Shown here one piece after another: positions 53,456-62,310 of a stretch of DNA of 64,000 bases; positions within the stretch are counted from its first letter, which is position 1; each line of letters starts with the position of its first letter. The notes below the pieces were generated by a model that was not told the origin of the DNA, did no database searches, and was given only the letters and a program-made list of their open reading frames with translations. The position numbers were made by a program, and so were the translations under genes. Source of the DNA: Bacillota bacterium (GTDB lineage Bacteria; Bacillota; Clostridia; Peptostreptococcales; Anaerovoracaceae). The DNA is taken from assembly GCA_021769295.1 (NCBI GenBank), contig JAETTD010000005.1:1-64000 (forward strand), in the 5' to 3' direction.

Positions 53456-53503
53456 GATTTTGAAGGCAATTCAAGGTTCCTATATCCATTTAACTAGGTC
53501 GAC
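53456..53503 (-). pseudogene. Second tRNA-like 5' half with its upstream flank duplicated
   Basis: On the minus strand GTCGAC...TAGTTAAATGGATATA repeats the 5' end of tRNA-Arg. The upstream flank (GACATATTGAGTTTTT on the plus strand from 53501) matches GACATATTAAGTTTTT beside the real tRNA, 175 bases away. Instead of an anticodon arm it runs into a hairpin (53439-53472, GAATTGCC...GGCAATTC). Confidence 0.5.
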
Positions 53504-53685
53504 ATATTGAGTTTTTGAGGCCGCAAAGCGCTTAACAAATATATAATACCATTTTTTTAAGAAAAATAATAGTTTTTTATTGTTATTTTTGAAAATTTAT
53601 TGTATAATGTATAATGTATTGTTAAAAAACTGTCAAAACTGACCCTGTGTACATATAAAATAGAGGGTCCGATAGGAGAATAAAG

Positions 53686-55041
53686 ATGTATAAGGTATCA
53701 AAAATCAGAGAAGAGTACAAGAAAAAATTGATTACTGCAGAGCAGGCCGCTGCTATGGTAAAGAACGGCGACCGCCTGCATTTCGGACTGGGCTGCGGTT
53801 CCATTGTCGATATTGATAAAGCTATTGCAGCGCGTGCAGATGAACTAAAAGATATTACGGTTCTAAGTACCGTAACAATTCGTGAAAAACCTTTCGAGAC
53901 ATATTTGGCAACAAGCAGCAATGATCAAGTAAGGTTTGCATCCGCACATTTTAACACTTTTGACCGTAATATGAACAGAGACGGACGTTGCTGGTATATG
54001 CCGATGATGTTTTGTGAGCTGCCTTATTATTGGGTAAATAATGATTGCGGTATTGATATTGCCATGTTCCAGGTTGCACCTATGGATGAACACGGTAACT
54101 TTAACCTGGGACCTCAGGTAGCGGATATGTGGGGCGTAATCAAGTCCGCCAAGAAAGTAATCGTTGAAGTCAATGAAAATATGCCGATAGCACATGGCTA
54201 TCAGACGCAGCTTAACCTTTTCGGTATTGATTACGTTGTTGAGGGAAGCAACACGCCGCTGGCAGAATTAAAGACAAAAGAACCGTCTGAAATTGATAAA
54301 AAGATTGCCCGCCACGTTGTTGACAGAATCAAGAGCCACAGCACACTTCAGCTTGGAATCGGCAGTTTGCCTCTTTGCATAGGCAAGATGATCGCTGATT
54401 CTGATTTAAGAAATATCAATGCCCATACGGAGATGTTCACCGATGCTTATGTTGATTTGTTTGATGCCGGTAAACTCACCGGAAATAAGCCTGTTGACAA
54501 GGGTAAGGCTGTGTATACATTTGCGGGAGGAACAAAGCGGTTATATGATTTCATAGATGACAATCCTATATGCTGCAATGCACCGGTAGACTATGTAAAT
54601 CTGATAGAAACCATTGCAAAGATAGATAACTTCGTTTCTGTAAACAGCTGCATACAGGTGGATCTTTACGGACAGGTATGCTCCGAATCAGCAGGACACC
54701 AGCAGATAAGCGGAACGGGAGGACAACTTGATTTCGTATTGGGCGCATATCAGTCGACCGGCGGACAGAGCTTCCTTTGCACTCCGTCAACGAGAGTAAA
54801 TGCAGAAGGAAAGGTTGAATCTTTGATTTCACCGGTTCTGCCTCCGGGAGCAATAGTTACTACGCCGAGAACGGCTACTAATTACATAGTTACGGAATAT
54901 GGCGCTGCCGACCTCAAAGGTAAGACGACTTGGGAAAGAGCAGAATTACTTGTAGGAATCGCACACCCTGATTTCAGAGATGATCTTATTAAAGAAGCTG
55001 AAAAAATGGGAATCTGGAGAAATACAAGCAAGTTGCTGTAA
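53686..55041 (+). CDS. Acetyl-CoA hydrolase/CoA-transferase (butyrate or 4-hydroxybutyrate type)
   Basis: A 451-residue class I CoA-transferase. The catalytic glutamate is Glu249 in NAHTEMFTD; the CoA-binding part has [14 protein letters not shown] and the segment [20 protein letters not shown]. This family moves CoA between acetate and butyryl-CoA, 4-hydroxybutyryl-CoA or related acids, a final energy step in amino-acid fermenters. Exact substrate not decidable. TATAAT sequences at 53603 and 53610 with GGAG before the ATG mark its promoter and ribosome site. Confidence 0.88.
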   Translation: MYKVSKIREEYKKKLITAEQAAAMVKNGDRLHFGLGCGSIVDIDKAIAARADELKDITVLSTVTIREKPFETYLATSSNDQVRFASAHFNTFDRNMNRDGRCWYMPMMFCELPYYWVNNDCGIDIAMFQVAPMDEHGNFNLGPQVADMWGVIKSAKKVIVEVNENMPIAHGYQTQLNLFGIDYVVEGSNTPLAELKTKEPSEIDKKIARHVVDRIKSHSTLQLGIGSLPLCIGKMIADSDLRNINAHTEMFTDAYVDLFDAGKLTGNKPVDKGKAVYTFAGGTKRLYDFIDDNPICCNAPVDYVNLIETIAKIDNFVSVNSCIQVDLYGQVCSESAGHQQISGTGGQLDFVLGAYQSTGGQSFLCTPSTRVNAEGKVESLISPVLPPGAIVTTPRTATNYIVTEYGAADLKGKTTWERAELLVGIAHPDFRDDLIKEAEKMGIWRNTSKLL

Positions 55042-55082
55042 TCTGAGTTGGAGGCTAAAACTATCTCGACTGACCGGTGAAA

Positions 55083-55303
55083 TGCCGAAAATTAAAAAAA
55101 TCGTGGCATTTACGGCAGTTTGAAGGCAGTTATGGCATGCAGAATGCCGCATTTAAGAAAAATCACGGCATTTACGGCAGTTTAAGAGCCGCCGTAGCCG
55201 AAAAATGACCGCACATAAAGAAATTTTTGAATTTTACGGCAGTTTTACTGCTCATATAGGGTGTAAAATGCCGCAATTCAAGAAAAATTTAAGATTTCCG
55301 GCA
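55083..55303. repeat. Palindrome array C: four 35-bp palindromes at exact 62-bp pitch
   Basis: Palindromes at 55083-55117, 55145-55179, 55207-55241 (left arm degenerate, GACCG) and 55269-55303. Again 35 bp with 27-base spacers and the same TGCCG...TTTACGGCA design and orientation as array B. Its spacers differ in sequence from those of A and B but keep GTTT...AAA edges. It lies between two convergent genes. Confidence 0.85.
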
Positions 55304-55318
55304 ATCTTGCCGAGAATA

Positions 55319-55351
55319 AAAGAGCCGCTCGCATCTCTGCAGGCGGCTCTT
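55319..55351 (-). terminator. Terminator of the PepSY gene
   Basis: AAGAGCCGC and GCGGCTCTT (55343-55351) form a 9-bp stem. On the minus strand it is followed by TTTATTCTC, 20 bases after the stop at 55371. Confidence 0.75.
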
Positions 55352-55370
55352 GTTATGTCTGTTCTAAATA

Positions 55371-56003
55371 TCAGCTATAAATGCTTTCGGTATCCTTTTC
55401 CAAGACTGCGCCGGTTGTTGCATCTATTTCAAAAGAGTATTCAAAATCACCACTGATAAAGTCTATTTCGTATACATATATGCCGTCATCTCTGTCAAAC
55501 TTAATTTTTGTGAAAGTGACCGAGGCGGCGTCTACACCTGCATTCTGAAGAGCCAGCTCTTTGGCTTTTTCTTCTCCGATATGATTATCGGCGCCGGCGC
55601 TTTGACCGTTTTCACCGGTTGCAGAGCTTCCGGAATTATCGGCGGCAGGCGAAGATTGTCCACAAATTGCTTCTTTGTCGATTCCTGTGATTTTGCCGCT
55701 TGAAGCCGCAATATCGTATTCGTATTTGAAGCTGTCCGCAATAAATGTAACTTCGTAAGAACTTGAAAAGTCATCACTGTCATAATGAACATTAAGGTTG
55801 GAAACCTGCGTTTCCTTATAGCCCGCATCCTGCAAAGCAATTTCAGCGGCTTTTTTAGTTCCGATGTCTTTTTCTGTACCCATTGAGGCCATAACTTTCA
55901 TGGCAGCAAGAGCTCCCAAAGCGATGAGGAGCACGGCGCATAATGCCATAACAGCTATCTTGGCAGGTGAAGCCCACCCTTTTTTTGCATTATCATTCGT
56001 CAT
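55371..56003 (-). CDS. Membrane-anchored protein with two PepSY domains
   Basis: A 210-residue protein: short cytoplasmic start, one membrane helix (about residues 15-38, IAVMALCAVLLIALGALAAM) and two PepSY domains outside. The first, about 40-115, begins IGTKKAAEIALQDAG; the second, about 140-207, begins IGEEKAKELALQNAG. They are joined by a Ser/Gly-rich linker. PepSY domains are thought to restrain proteases or bind partners at the surface; role here unknown. Confidence 0.88.
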   Translation of the reverse strand: MTNDNAKKGWASPAKIAVMALCAVLLIALGALAAMKVMASMGTEKDIGTKKAAEIALQDAGYKETQVSNLNVHYDSDDFSSSYEVTFIADSFKYEYDIAASSGKITGIDKEAICGQSSPAADNSGSSATGENGQSAGADNHIGEEKAKELALQNAGVDAASVTFTKIKFDRDDGIYVYEIDFISGDFEYSFEIDATTGAVLEKDTESIYS

Positions 56004-56043
56004 AAATGTCGCCTCCCTTCGGTAGATGCTGTAAGCAAAGCCA

Positions 56044-56346
56044 TTACAGCAACGCTAAAATTTCCTCTTTGGAAATCAGCCCTATTGACTTTTGAGAAAT
56101 TTCCCCATTTTTGAAGAGAATAAGAGTAGGAATACTCATTACACCGTAACGAATAGCAAGCTCTCCCTCATCATCAATATTTATTTTGCAGACCTTTATA
56201 TCGGAACGCTCTTCTGCAACTTGGTCTACTATGGGCGAAAGCATTTTGCAAGGAGTGCACCATGCGGCCCAAAAGTCTACAAGTACGGGCTTTTTCTCCA
56301 TTAAAACTTCTTTTTCAAAATTATCTTTAGTAATTGTTGTAATCAT
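56044..56346 (-). CDS. trxA: Thioredoxin
   Basis: A 100-residue thioredoxin. The active site reads FWAAWCTPCKMLSP, i.e. CTPC instead of the usual CGPC. That change in the dipeptide is expected to alter the redox potential (family knowledge), so it may serve a special partner. The cis-proline segment is SIPTLILFKNG. AGGAGG precedes the ATG. It diverges from the RND transporter gene. Confidence 0.93.
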   Translation of the reverse strand: MITTITKDNFEKEVLMEKKPVLVDFWAAWCTPCKMLSPIVDQVAEERSDIKVCKINIDDEGELAIRYGVMSIPTLILFKNGEISQKSIGLISKEEILALL

Positions 56347-56477
56347 CCTAAAATCCTCCTTTTATGCAATATTTTAACTATATTATACCCGAAAACATAA
56401 AGATTAAAATAGTATTGAGATTAAAATTATGATATAATAAAGTATTATTTCAGCTAACAGAGGGGGAGACAAAAAGC

Positions 56478-59400
56478 ATGTCAAAATACAGCGTAAAAAA
56501 ACCCATGACGGTTTTTGTCGTAGTGGTAATTATCATAGCATTGGGCGTAGTATCCTTACTTGGAATGACTCCTGACTTGATGCCGAGTATAGATTTGCCT
56601 TATGTGGTTGTCATGACGACTTATCCCGGGGCTACACCGGAAGAAGTTGAGGCAACGGTTACAAAACCGTTGGAGCAGGGACTTTCCACGACAGAAAATC
56701 TTAAAAACATACAATCCATATCCGGCGCCAATTATTCCCTGGTTATGCTGGAGTTTGAAGATGATTCCGATATGGATACGGCAGTAGTAAATATACTGCA
56801 AAGCATCGACCTCGTAGAAGGGGGCTGGGACGAGGCAATCGGTTCACCTTACATAATGAAACTTAACCCTAACATGATGCCTATTGCCATAGCGGCGGTG
56901 GATATGGAAGGGTATGATACTCAGAAACTTTCGACCTTCGTAAAAGACACCCTGATAAATGAGCTCGAAGGCACGACAGGTGTAGCAAGCATAAACACGG
57001 GAGGTCTGATAGAGGCCAAAATAAATGTTTCTATCAATGAAGATAAAATAGAGGCTCTCAACGAGAAACTTCTGCGAAAAGCCAATACATCTTTGGCGGA
57101 TGCAAAAGGTCGGATAAATACAGGTCTTACCGAAATAAAGAAAGCCGAGGCACAGCTCGCCGATGCCAAAACCGAGCTGGATAAAACAAAGGACGGAACT
57201 TACGACCAGCTTGCAAGCATAAGCGCAGAGCTGGATGCAGCAGTTGCACAGGCAAGCGCACTGCCGGCACAGATTTCGGCTTTGGAAGGACAGAAGCTTG
57301 CCATAGAAGCGCAGCTTCAGGATGACCCTTCCAATGTTGACCTTCGCAAGCAGCTTGCAGGAATAGAATTTCAGCTTGCAGCGCTGAAACAGGCAAGCCA
57401 GGACGCTAACCTTCAGGTTGAAAATTTAAAAGAAGCATATAAGCAGGCAGAAAAGGGGACATATGTGGCGCAAGACAGCCTGGACGACGCTTATGCACAG
57501 CTCGAAAGCGCTCAAAGCGAACTGATAAGCCAGAAGGGCAAATTGAACAGTGCCATGGCTCAGGTCAACTCGGCAGGAAATGCAGCTCTTGCAAAGGCGG
57601 ACTTGGGCTCCATGATAACCATGGATATGGTGTCCAAAATTCTGCAGGGCCAGAACTTTTCCATGCCGGCAGGATATATTCAGGAGGACGGAGCCAAGTA
57701 TCTTGTAAGCGTAGGCGATGAACTTACGAGTCCGGAAGATATAGGAAACCAGTTCCTGTTCAACGTGGAAGGAATAGGAGATATTCATTTAAGCGATGTT
57801 GCGGACGTATTTGTAGCCGACAACAGCGATGCTGTCTATGCAAGCATCGACGGTAATCCGGGAGTGTTGCTGACCTTTTCCAAACAGTCAAATTATCCTA
57901 CGGCAACGGTTTCGGATAATATAAGCGAAAAGTTTGAACAACTGAGCGAAAAGTACGAAGGTCTCAAGTTCACCATGATGATGGACCAGGGAAGTTATAT
58001 ATATATGATTATAGGAGCCATAGCTCAAAGCTTGGGCTTCGGAGCGCTTTTTGCGATAATAATACTGCTCTTATTCCTGCGAGACATTAAACCTACGATT
58101 ATCACATTGCTTAGCATTCCTATAAGCATAATGTTTGCCATAGTGCTCATGTATTTTTCGGGAGTAACTCTCAACATGATTTCGCTGTCCGGCCTTGCTG
58201 TGGCGGTGGGAATGCTGGTGGACAATTCTATAGTTGTAATCGAAAATATATTCAGGCTTCGCAGAATGGGAGTGCCTGCAAAAAAAGCAGCCGTTGCGGG
58301 GGCGAAACAGGTTTCGGGAGCAATCGCTTCATCCACGCTGACCACAGTCTGCGTATTTGCACCTATAGTATTTGTGCACGGAATCACCAGACAGCTGTTT
58401 ACCGATATGGCGCTCACGGTGACCTATTCCCTGCTTGCAAGCTTGATAATAGCACTTACGTTGGTTCCTGCAATGTCTTCCATGATGTTTAGGAAAGACA
58501 TGAAACCGGAAGGCAAAAGGTTCAATTCTTTCAAACGCAGATATATGAAACTTTTATCATGGAATCTGAAGCACAAAGCCTTGGTTTTGGTATTGGCCAT
58601 AGGCTTGCTCGTGTTCAGCATAATAGCTTCTGTTGCAAAAGGCTTTATCTTTATGCCTGATATGGCGACTCCGCAGCTTTCGGGAACCATGATTATGAAT
58701 GACGAAGAGGCCAAGCTCGAGGACACAAAGGCTGTGGCAGATCAGGTTCTGACAAAGATTAAGAATGTCGAAGGTGTAGATACCGCAGGAGGAATGTTGT
58801 CAGCCACCAATACTTTAACGGGAGAAACATCGGCAACATCGGTAAGTTTGTATGTAATCGTCGATGAAGATACAAACAGAAGCGGCGGAGAAATCTGTAA
58901 AGATATAGAAGAACAATGCAAAGATTTGGATTGTCAGGTACAGATGCTCAGTTCATCATCTATTACATCCTATACAACAGCCCTGGGCGGAAGCGGTGTC
59001 GGAATTGAGATTTACGGAACGGATACGGATTCCCTGCAGAAAGCGGCAGAACAAATAGGAAGCAAGCTTCAAGAGGTGGAAGGGATAAAAACGGTGGATA
59101 ACGGTTTGCAGGAGACAGAGCCGGAACTCCATTTTACAATAGACAAAGAGAAGGCCATGAGAAACGGACTGACGGTAGCCCAGGTGTATATGCAGGTGGC
59201 CGAAGCTCTTAAAACAGAAACCACATCCACAAACCTTCTGTGGGAAGGAGATAATTATGATGTTGTGGTTTCAAATGACGATTCATTAAGCGTAACTGCC
59301 GATACGCTTAAAAACCTTGAAATCGAAGGAAGCGACAGCAGCGGAAACAAAATAACCGTAAAGTTGTCCGAAATAGCAGAGGCGCAGGAAGTCAGGACCT

Positions 59401-60119
59401 TACCTTCAATTACGAGAATCAACCAGAGAACATATCTTACGGTGACGGGAGAATTGGAAGAAGGTTATAACGTTACCCTGGTTACTCAGGAAGCGGAAAA
59501 AGCTCTTGCGGATTATGAAGCACCGCAGGGCGTGACCTTTGAGTTCAGCGGAGAAAACGAAATGATTATGGACGCCATGGCTGACCTTGTGAAGATGATG
59601 GCGCTTGGAATTCTCTTGGTATATCTGATTATGGTTGCTCAGTTCCAGTCACTGCGCTCACCGTTTATAGTTATGTTCACCATACCGCTTGCCTTTACCG
59701 GAGGCCTGCTGGCACTGCTCATATTCGGCAAAGAAATAAGCATAATAGCGATGATAGGTTTGATTATGCTGGTAGGAATCATCGTAAACAACGGTATAGT
59801 TCTGGTGGATTATATAAATCAGCTTAGAATAAAGGGTGTGGAAAAACGCCGCGCCATTATAGAAGGCGGCGCTACCCGTATAAGACCTGTGCTTATGACC
59901 AGCTTAACTACCATTTTGGGACTTATAGTTATGGCGGTCGGTAAGACGGCAGGAACGGACATGATGCAGCCTATTGCGCTGGTATGTATAGGAGGACTTG
60001 TTTACGCCACTGCGCTGACTTTGTTTGTGGTGCCTGTTATATACGATATATTCACCGGGGAAAAGTTCAAACATACCAAAGCAGAAGATATAGATGTGAG
60101 CGACTTGGTAGTAGAATAG
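56478..60119 (+). CDS. RND-family efflux transporter with internal coiled-coil insertion
   Basis: A 1213-residue RND permease (AcrB/SwrC-like). It has 12 predicted membrane helices in two halves; the first helix is KPMTVFVVVVIIIALGVVSL and the proton-relay region lies in GLAVAVGMLVDNSIVVIENI. Unlike AcrB, the first extracytoplasmic loop has about 180 extra residues (about 195-378), rich in Ala/Leu/Gln/Glu heptads (SLADAKGRINTGLTEIKKAE; LAALKQASQDANLQVENLK), a long antiparallel coiled coil. No membrane-fusion adaptor gene is next to it. A TGATATAAT extended -10 lies at 56430-56438. Confidence 0.9.
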   Translation: MSKYSVKKPMTVFVVVVIIIALGVVSLLGMTPDLMPSIDLPYVVVMTTYPGATPEEVEATVTKPLEQGLSTTENLKNIQSISGANYSLVMLEFEDDSDMDTAVVNILQSIDLVEGGWDEAIGSPYIMKLNPNMMPIAIAAVDMEGYDTQKLSTFVKDTLINELEGTTGVASINTGGLIEAKINVSINEDKIEALNEKLLRKANTSLADAKGRINTGLTEIKKAEAQLADAKTELDKTKDGTYDQLASISAELDAAVAQASALPAQISALEGQKLAIEAQLQDDPSNVDLRKQLAGIEFQLAALKQASQDANLQVENLKEAYKQAEKGTYVAQDSLDDAYAQLESAQSELISQKGKLNSAMAQVNSAGNAALAKADLGSMITMDMVSKILQGQNFSMPAGYIQEDGAKYLVSVGDELTSPEDIGNQFLFNVEGIGDIHLSDVADVFVADNSDAVYASIDGNPGVLLTFSKQSNYPTATVSDNISEKFEQLSEKYEGLKFTMMMDQGSYIYMIIGAIAQSLGFGALFAIIILLLFLRDIKPTIITLLSIPISIMFAIVLMYFSGVTLNMISLSGLAVAVGMLVDNSIVVIENIFRLRRMGVPAKKAAVAGAKQVSGAIASSTLTTVCVFAPIVFVHGITRQLFTDMALTVTYSLLASLIIALTLVPAMSSMMFRKDMKPEGKRFNSFKRRYMKLLSWNLKHKALVLVLAIGLLVFSIIASVAKGFIFMPDMATPQLSGTMIMNDEEAKLEDTKAVADQVLTKIKNVEGVDTAGGMLSATNTLTGETSATSVSLYVIVDEDTNRSGGEICKDIEEQCKDLDCQVQMLSSSSITSYTTALGGSGVGIEIYGTDTDSLQKAAEQIGSKLQEVEGIKTVDNGLQETEPELHFTIDKEKAMRNGLTVAQVYMQVAEALKTETTSTNLLWEGDNYDVVVSNDDSLSVTADTLKNLEIEGSDSSGNKITVKLSEIAEAQEVRTLPSITRINQRTYLTVTGELEEGYNVTLVTQEAEKALADYEAPQGVTFEFSGENEMIMDAMADLVKMMALGILLVYLIMVAQFQSLRSPFIVMFTIPLAFTGGLLALLIFGKEISIIAMIGLIMLVGIIVNNGIVLVDYINQLRIKGVEKRRAIIEGGATRIRPVLMTSLTTILGLIVMAVGKTAGTDMMQPIALVCIGGLVYATALTLFVVPVIYDIFTGEKFKHTKAEDIDVSDLVVE

Positions 60120-60139
60120 AAAGTTTGAGTTATGTAAAA

Positions 60140-60168
60140 GGGGCTGCCCTCATGAACAGCCCCTTTTT
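60140..60168. terminator. Bidirectional terminator between RND and ArsR genes
   Basis: GGGGCTG (60140-60146) and CAGCCCC (60157-60163), preceded by AAAA and followed by TTTTT. It serves the convergent genes on both sides. Confidence 0.85.
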
Positions 60169-60171
60169 CTT

Positions 60172-60498
60172 TTATTGCGAAACCGAAAACTTTTTGGTTG
60201 CATTCAGATATTGCATGAGCATACCAAGGTTTGCGTAATAATATGAAAATTTGTCTTTTTTCTGTACTTCTATAAGCCCTGATTCTGCCAGCTTTTTCGT
60301 ATGCTGAGAAATCGTCGCCTGTGCATAATCAAAATGCTCTACCAAATCCTTGTTGCAAACAAGAACCATGGCTTTGTTTGACTGCATTATGTATCTGAAT
60401 ATTTTAATTCTGGCAGGGTGGGCCAATGCATCGGAGACTTTAGCTATAAGCAAAATCTCTTCTTCAAGCATTTCGTTGGAATCTTTTCTGAGTCTCAT
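60172..60498 (-). CDS. ArsR-family transcriptional regulator
   Basis: A 108-residue winged helix regulator: AHPARIKIFRYIM, recognition helix YAQATISQHTKKLAESGLI and wing VQKKDKFSYYY. The typical ELCVCDL metal site is replaced by VLVCNKDLVEHF, with a single Cys, so classical arsenic/cadmium sensing is unlikely. It is convergent with the RND gene and divergent from the sigma-54 activator. Confidence 0.88.
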   Translation of the reverse strand: MRLRKDSNEMLEEEILLIAKVSDALAHPARIKIFRYIMQSNKAMVLVCNKDLVEHFDYAQATISQHTKKLAESGLIEVQKKDKFSYYYANLGMLMQYLNATKKFSVSQ

Positions 60499-60570
60499 AA
60501 TAAAAACCTTTCTTTGATAATTACCAATATATTATGACAGAATTCCCCGGCTTTTTCAAGAAATAAAAGC

Positions 60571-60610
60571 TGCAAAAATATTTGCACCGATTGGAATAAT
60601 ATGATAAAAT
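60571..60610 (+). promoter_or_regulatory. Activator promoter with operator palindrome over the -35
   Basis: TGCAAAAATATTTGCA at 60571-60586 is a TGCAAA-N4-TTTGCA palindrome. Its right arm contains the -35 TTGCAC (60582-60587); 17 bases later is the -10 TAAAAT (60605-60610), just before the activator gene. The same palindrome occurs twice after that gene. Binding here would block the promoter: likely self-repression. Confidence 0.65.
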
Positions 60611-60627
60611 ATCAATAGGAGTAATAT

Positions 60628-62025
60628 ATGAAGAAAGAATATTATGAAAAAATAATAGAAGAATTGATAAAGCTAATCGACGAGGGAGTGTACATTGTAG
60701 ATGAAAAGGGCGTAGGCCGATTTTACAATGATGTCATGGCGTCTATGGAAAAGGTAAATGTGGAGGATGTCCTTGACAAAAAATTCCATGAAGCCTTTCC
60801 GGAAGTCAGAAATACCGACAGCACCATGCTCAAAGCTCTCTTAAAAGCCGAGCCCACGGTAGGACAACAGCAGACATACAAAAATTTTTACGGAAAAGAA
60901 ATTACTACCGTCAACAGCACAATCCCGATAATATCGGACGGTAAGACCGTGGCGGCTATCGAAGTGGCAAAGGATATTACGGATATAAGAAGAATGTCGG
61001 ATACCCTTCTTGAACTTCAAAAAAGCAAAAGTGAACCTGCGCCGCAAAGAAACAATACCATAAAGAGATATACCTTTGATGACATTTATGGTAAAAACGA
61101 AGATTTTCAGGTGGCTTTAAACCGTGCCCGCAAGGCGGCAGAAAACGACGCATCCGTCTTTATATACGGAGAGACCGGAACGGGAAAAGAACTGTTTGCC
61201 CAGAGTATTCATTACTGCGGAAAAAGAAAGGACAAGCCTTTTCTGGCACAGAACTGTGCTGCCATTCCCGAATCCCTGCTGGAAGGAATCCTGTTTGGTA
61301 CATCCAAGGGAAGCTTTACGGGAGCTGTGGACAGGGAAGGCATGTTTGAACAGGCCAACGGAGGAACACTTCTGCTGGATGAGATAAGCGCCATGCCTTA
61401 TGATTTACAGAGCAAGCTTCTGAGGGTCCTGCAAGAGGATTACATAAGGCGTGTAGGTGGCATGAAGGACATCCCTGTCAATGTAAGGATTATAGCTACT
61501 GTCAACGAACCGCCTGAGGAGCTTATTGCTCAAGGTAAATTGAGAAAGGACTTGTTCTACAGATTAAACGTCATAAGCATACAGATTCCGGCTCTCAGGG
61601 AACGGGCCGATGATATACCGGTTCTTGCAGAACGCTTGCTTGAAAAGTACAATAAGCGTTTTGAAAAAGAAATCTGGATGTTGTCCGACGGCGCAATTAA
61701 GAAACTTAAAAACCATGATTACCCGGGCAATGTCAGAGAGCTTGAAAATATAATAGAACAGGCCGTTTCAATGGGCGATAACGAGCATGTGCTCACAGAA
61801 AAGAATCTTGTCATGCCTACAGCAACCCGAAGAGGAAAGATTCAGGCGGTGGAATATGAAAAAAATATCCCTCTTGATAAATACTTGGGCGAAGTAGAAG
61901 CCAAAATAATAAAGGCGGCGCTTTTGGAGGCCGGCGGCAACATTTCCAAAACAGCTGACCAACTGCAAATAAAGAGACAGACGTTGCAGCACAAGCTTAA
62001 AAAGTACAATCTGACGGGCAAATAG
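60628..62025 (+). CDS. Sigma-54-dependent transcriptional activator (PAS-AAA+-Fis)
   Basis: A 465-residue enhancer-binding protein. Residues 1-125 form a PAS sensor (LIDEGVYIVDEKGVGRFYND); the AAA+ domain (about 148-385) has Walker A GETGTGKELFAQ, the sigma-54 contact loop GSFTGA (usual GAFTGA) and Walker B GGTLLLDEI. A Fis-type helix-turn-helix (NISKTADQLQIKRQTLQHKL) is at the end. It lies next to ord-ortA-ortB with a sigma-54 promoter, so it is the likely activator of ornithine breakdown; the signal read by the PAS domain is unknown. Confidence 0.92.
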   Translation: MKKEYYEKIIEELIKLIDEGVYIVDEKGVGRFYNDVMASMEKVNVEDVLDKKFHEAFPEVRNTDSTMLKALLKAEPTVGQQQTYKNFYGKEITTVNSTIPIISDGKTVAAIEVAKDITDIRRMSDTLLELQKSKSEPAPQRNNTIKRYTFDDIYGKNEDFQVALNRARKAAENDASVFIYGETGTGKELFAQSIHYCGKRKDKPFLAQNCAAIPESLLEGILFGTSKGSFTGAVDREGMFEQANGGTLLLDEISAMPYDLQSKLLRVLQEDYIRRVGGMKDIPVNVRIIATVNEPPEELIAQGKLRKDLFYRLNVISIQIPALRERADDIPVLAERLLEKYNKRFEKEIWMLSDGAIKKLKNHDYPGNVRELENIIEQAVSMGDNEHVLTEKNLVMPTATRRGKIQAVEYEKNIPLDKYLGEVEAKIIKAALLEAGGNISKTADQLQIKRQTLQHKLKKYNLTGK

Positions 62026-62062
62026 CAAAAATATTTGCACCAAAAACGCAAAAATATTTGCA
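62024..62062. promoter_or_regulatory. Upstream activator sites: two palindromes
   Basis: AGCAAAAATATTTGCA (62024-62039) and CGCAAAAATATTTGCA (62047-62062), 23 bases centre to centre (about two helical turns). The first overlaps the activator's stop codon. They lie about 175-213 bases upstream of the sigma-54 promoter, an ordinary enhancer distance, and match the palindrome at 60571-60586. Confidence 0.75.
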
Positions 62063-62236
62063 CTAAATTTGAAAAAACTTTCGCCTTATTGATAAAATAA
62101 AAATAAATTTCTTGTAAAAATTGATTTTTGGTTAAAACTAACAAAAAAGCGTTGAAAAACAAGTATAAAAGCACAAGTTAAGGAGCCATATTCGTGAAAA
62201 AGTACAAGATAAGTATACAATATTCACTACTAAACA

Positions 62237-62252
62237 TGGCACGGACTTTGCT
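62237..62252 (+). promoter_or_regulatory. Sigma-54 promoter of the ornithine operon
   Basis: TGGCACGGACTTTGCT matches the -24/-12 consensus TGGCAC-N5-TTGC at every fixed position. It is 58 bases before the ord start. Confidence 0.92.
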
Positions 62253-62310
62253 TTATATATAATCAGTTATAACTTAAAACTAAATTTTAATTAAAAAAGG
62301 AGAAACTAAG

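Noticed and set aside
54566-54853. Minus-strand ORF inside the CoA-transferase
   Set aside because: It is antisense to a conserved enzyme with intact motifs and has no family similarity, like the other overlapping frames.
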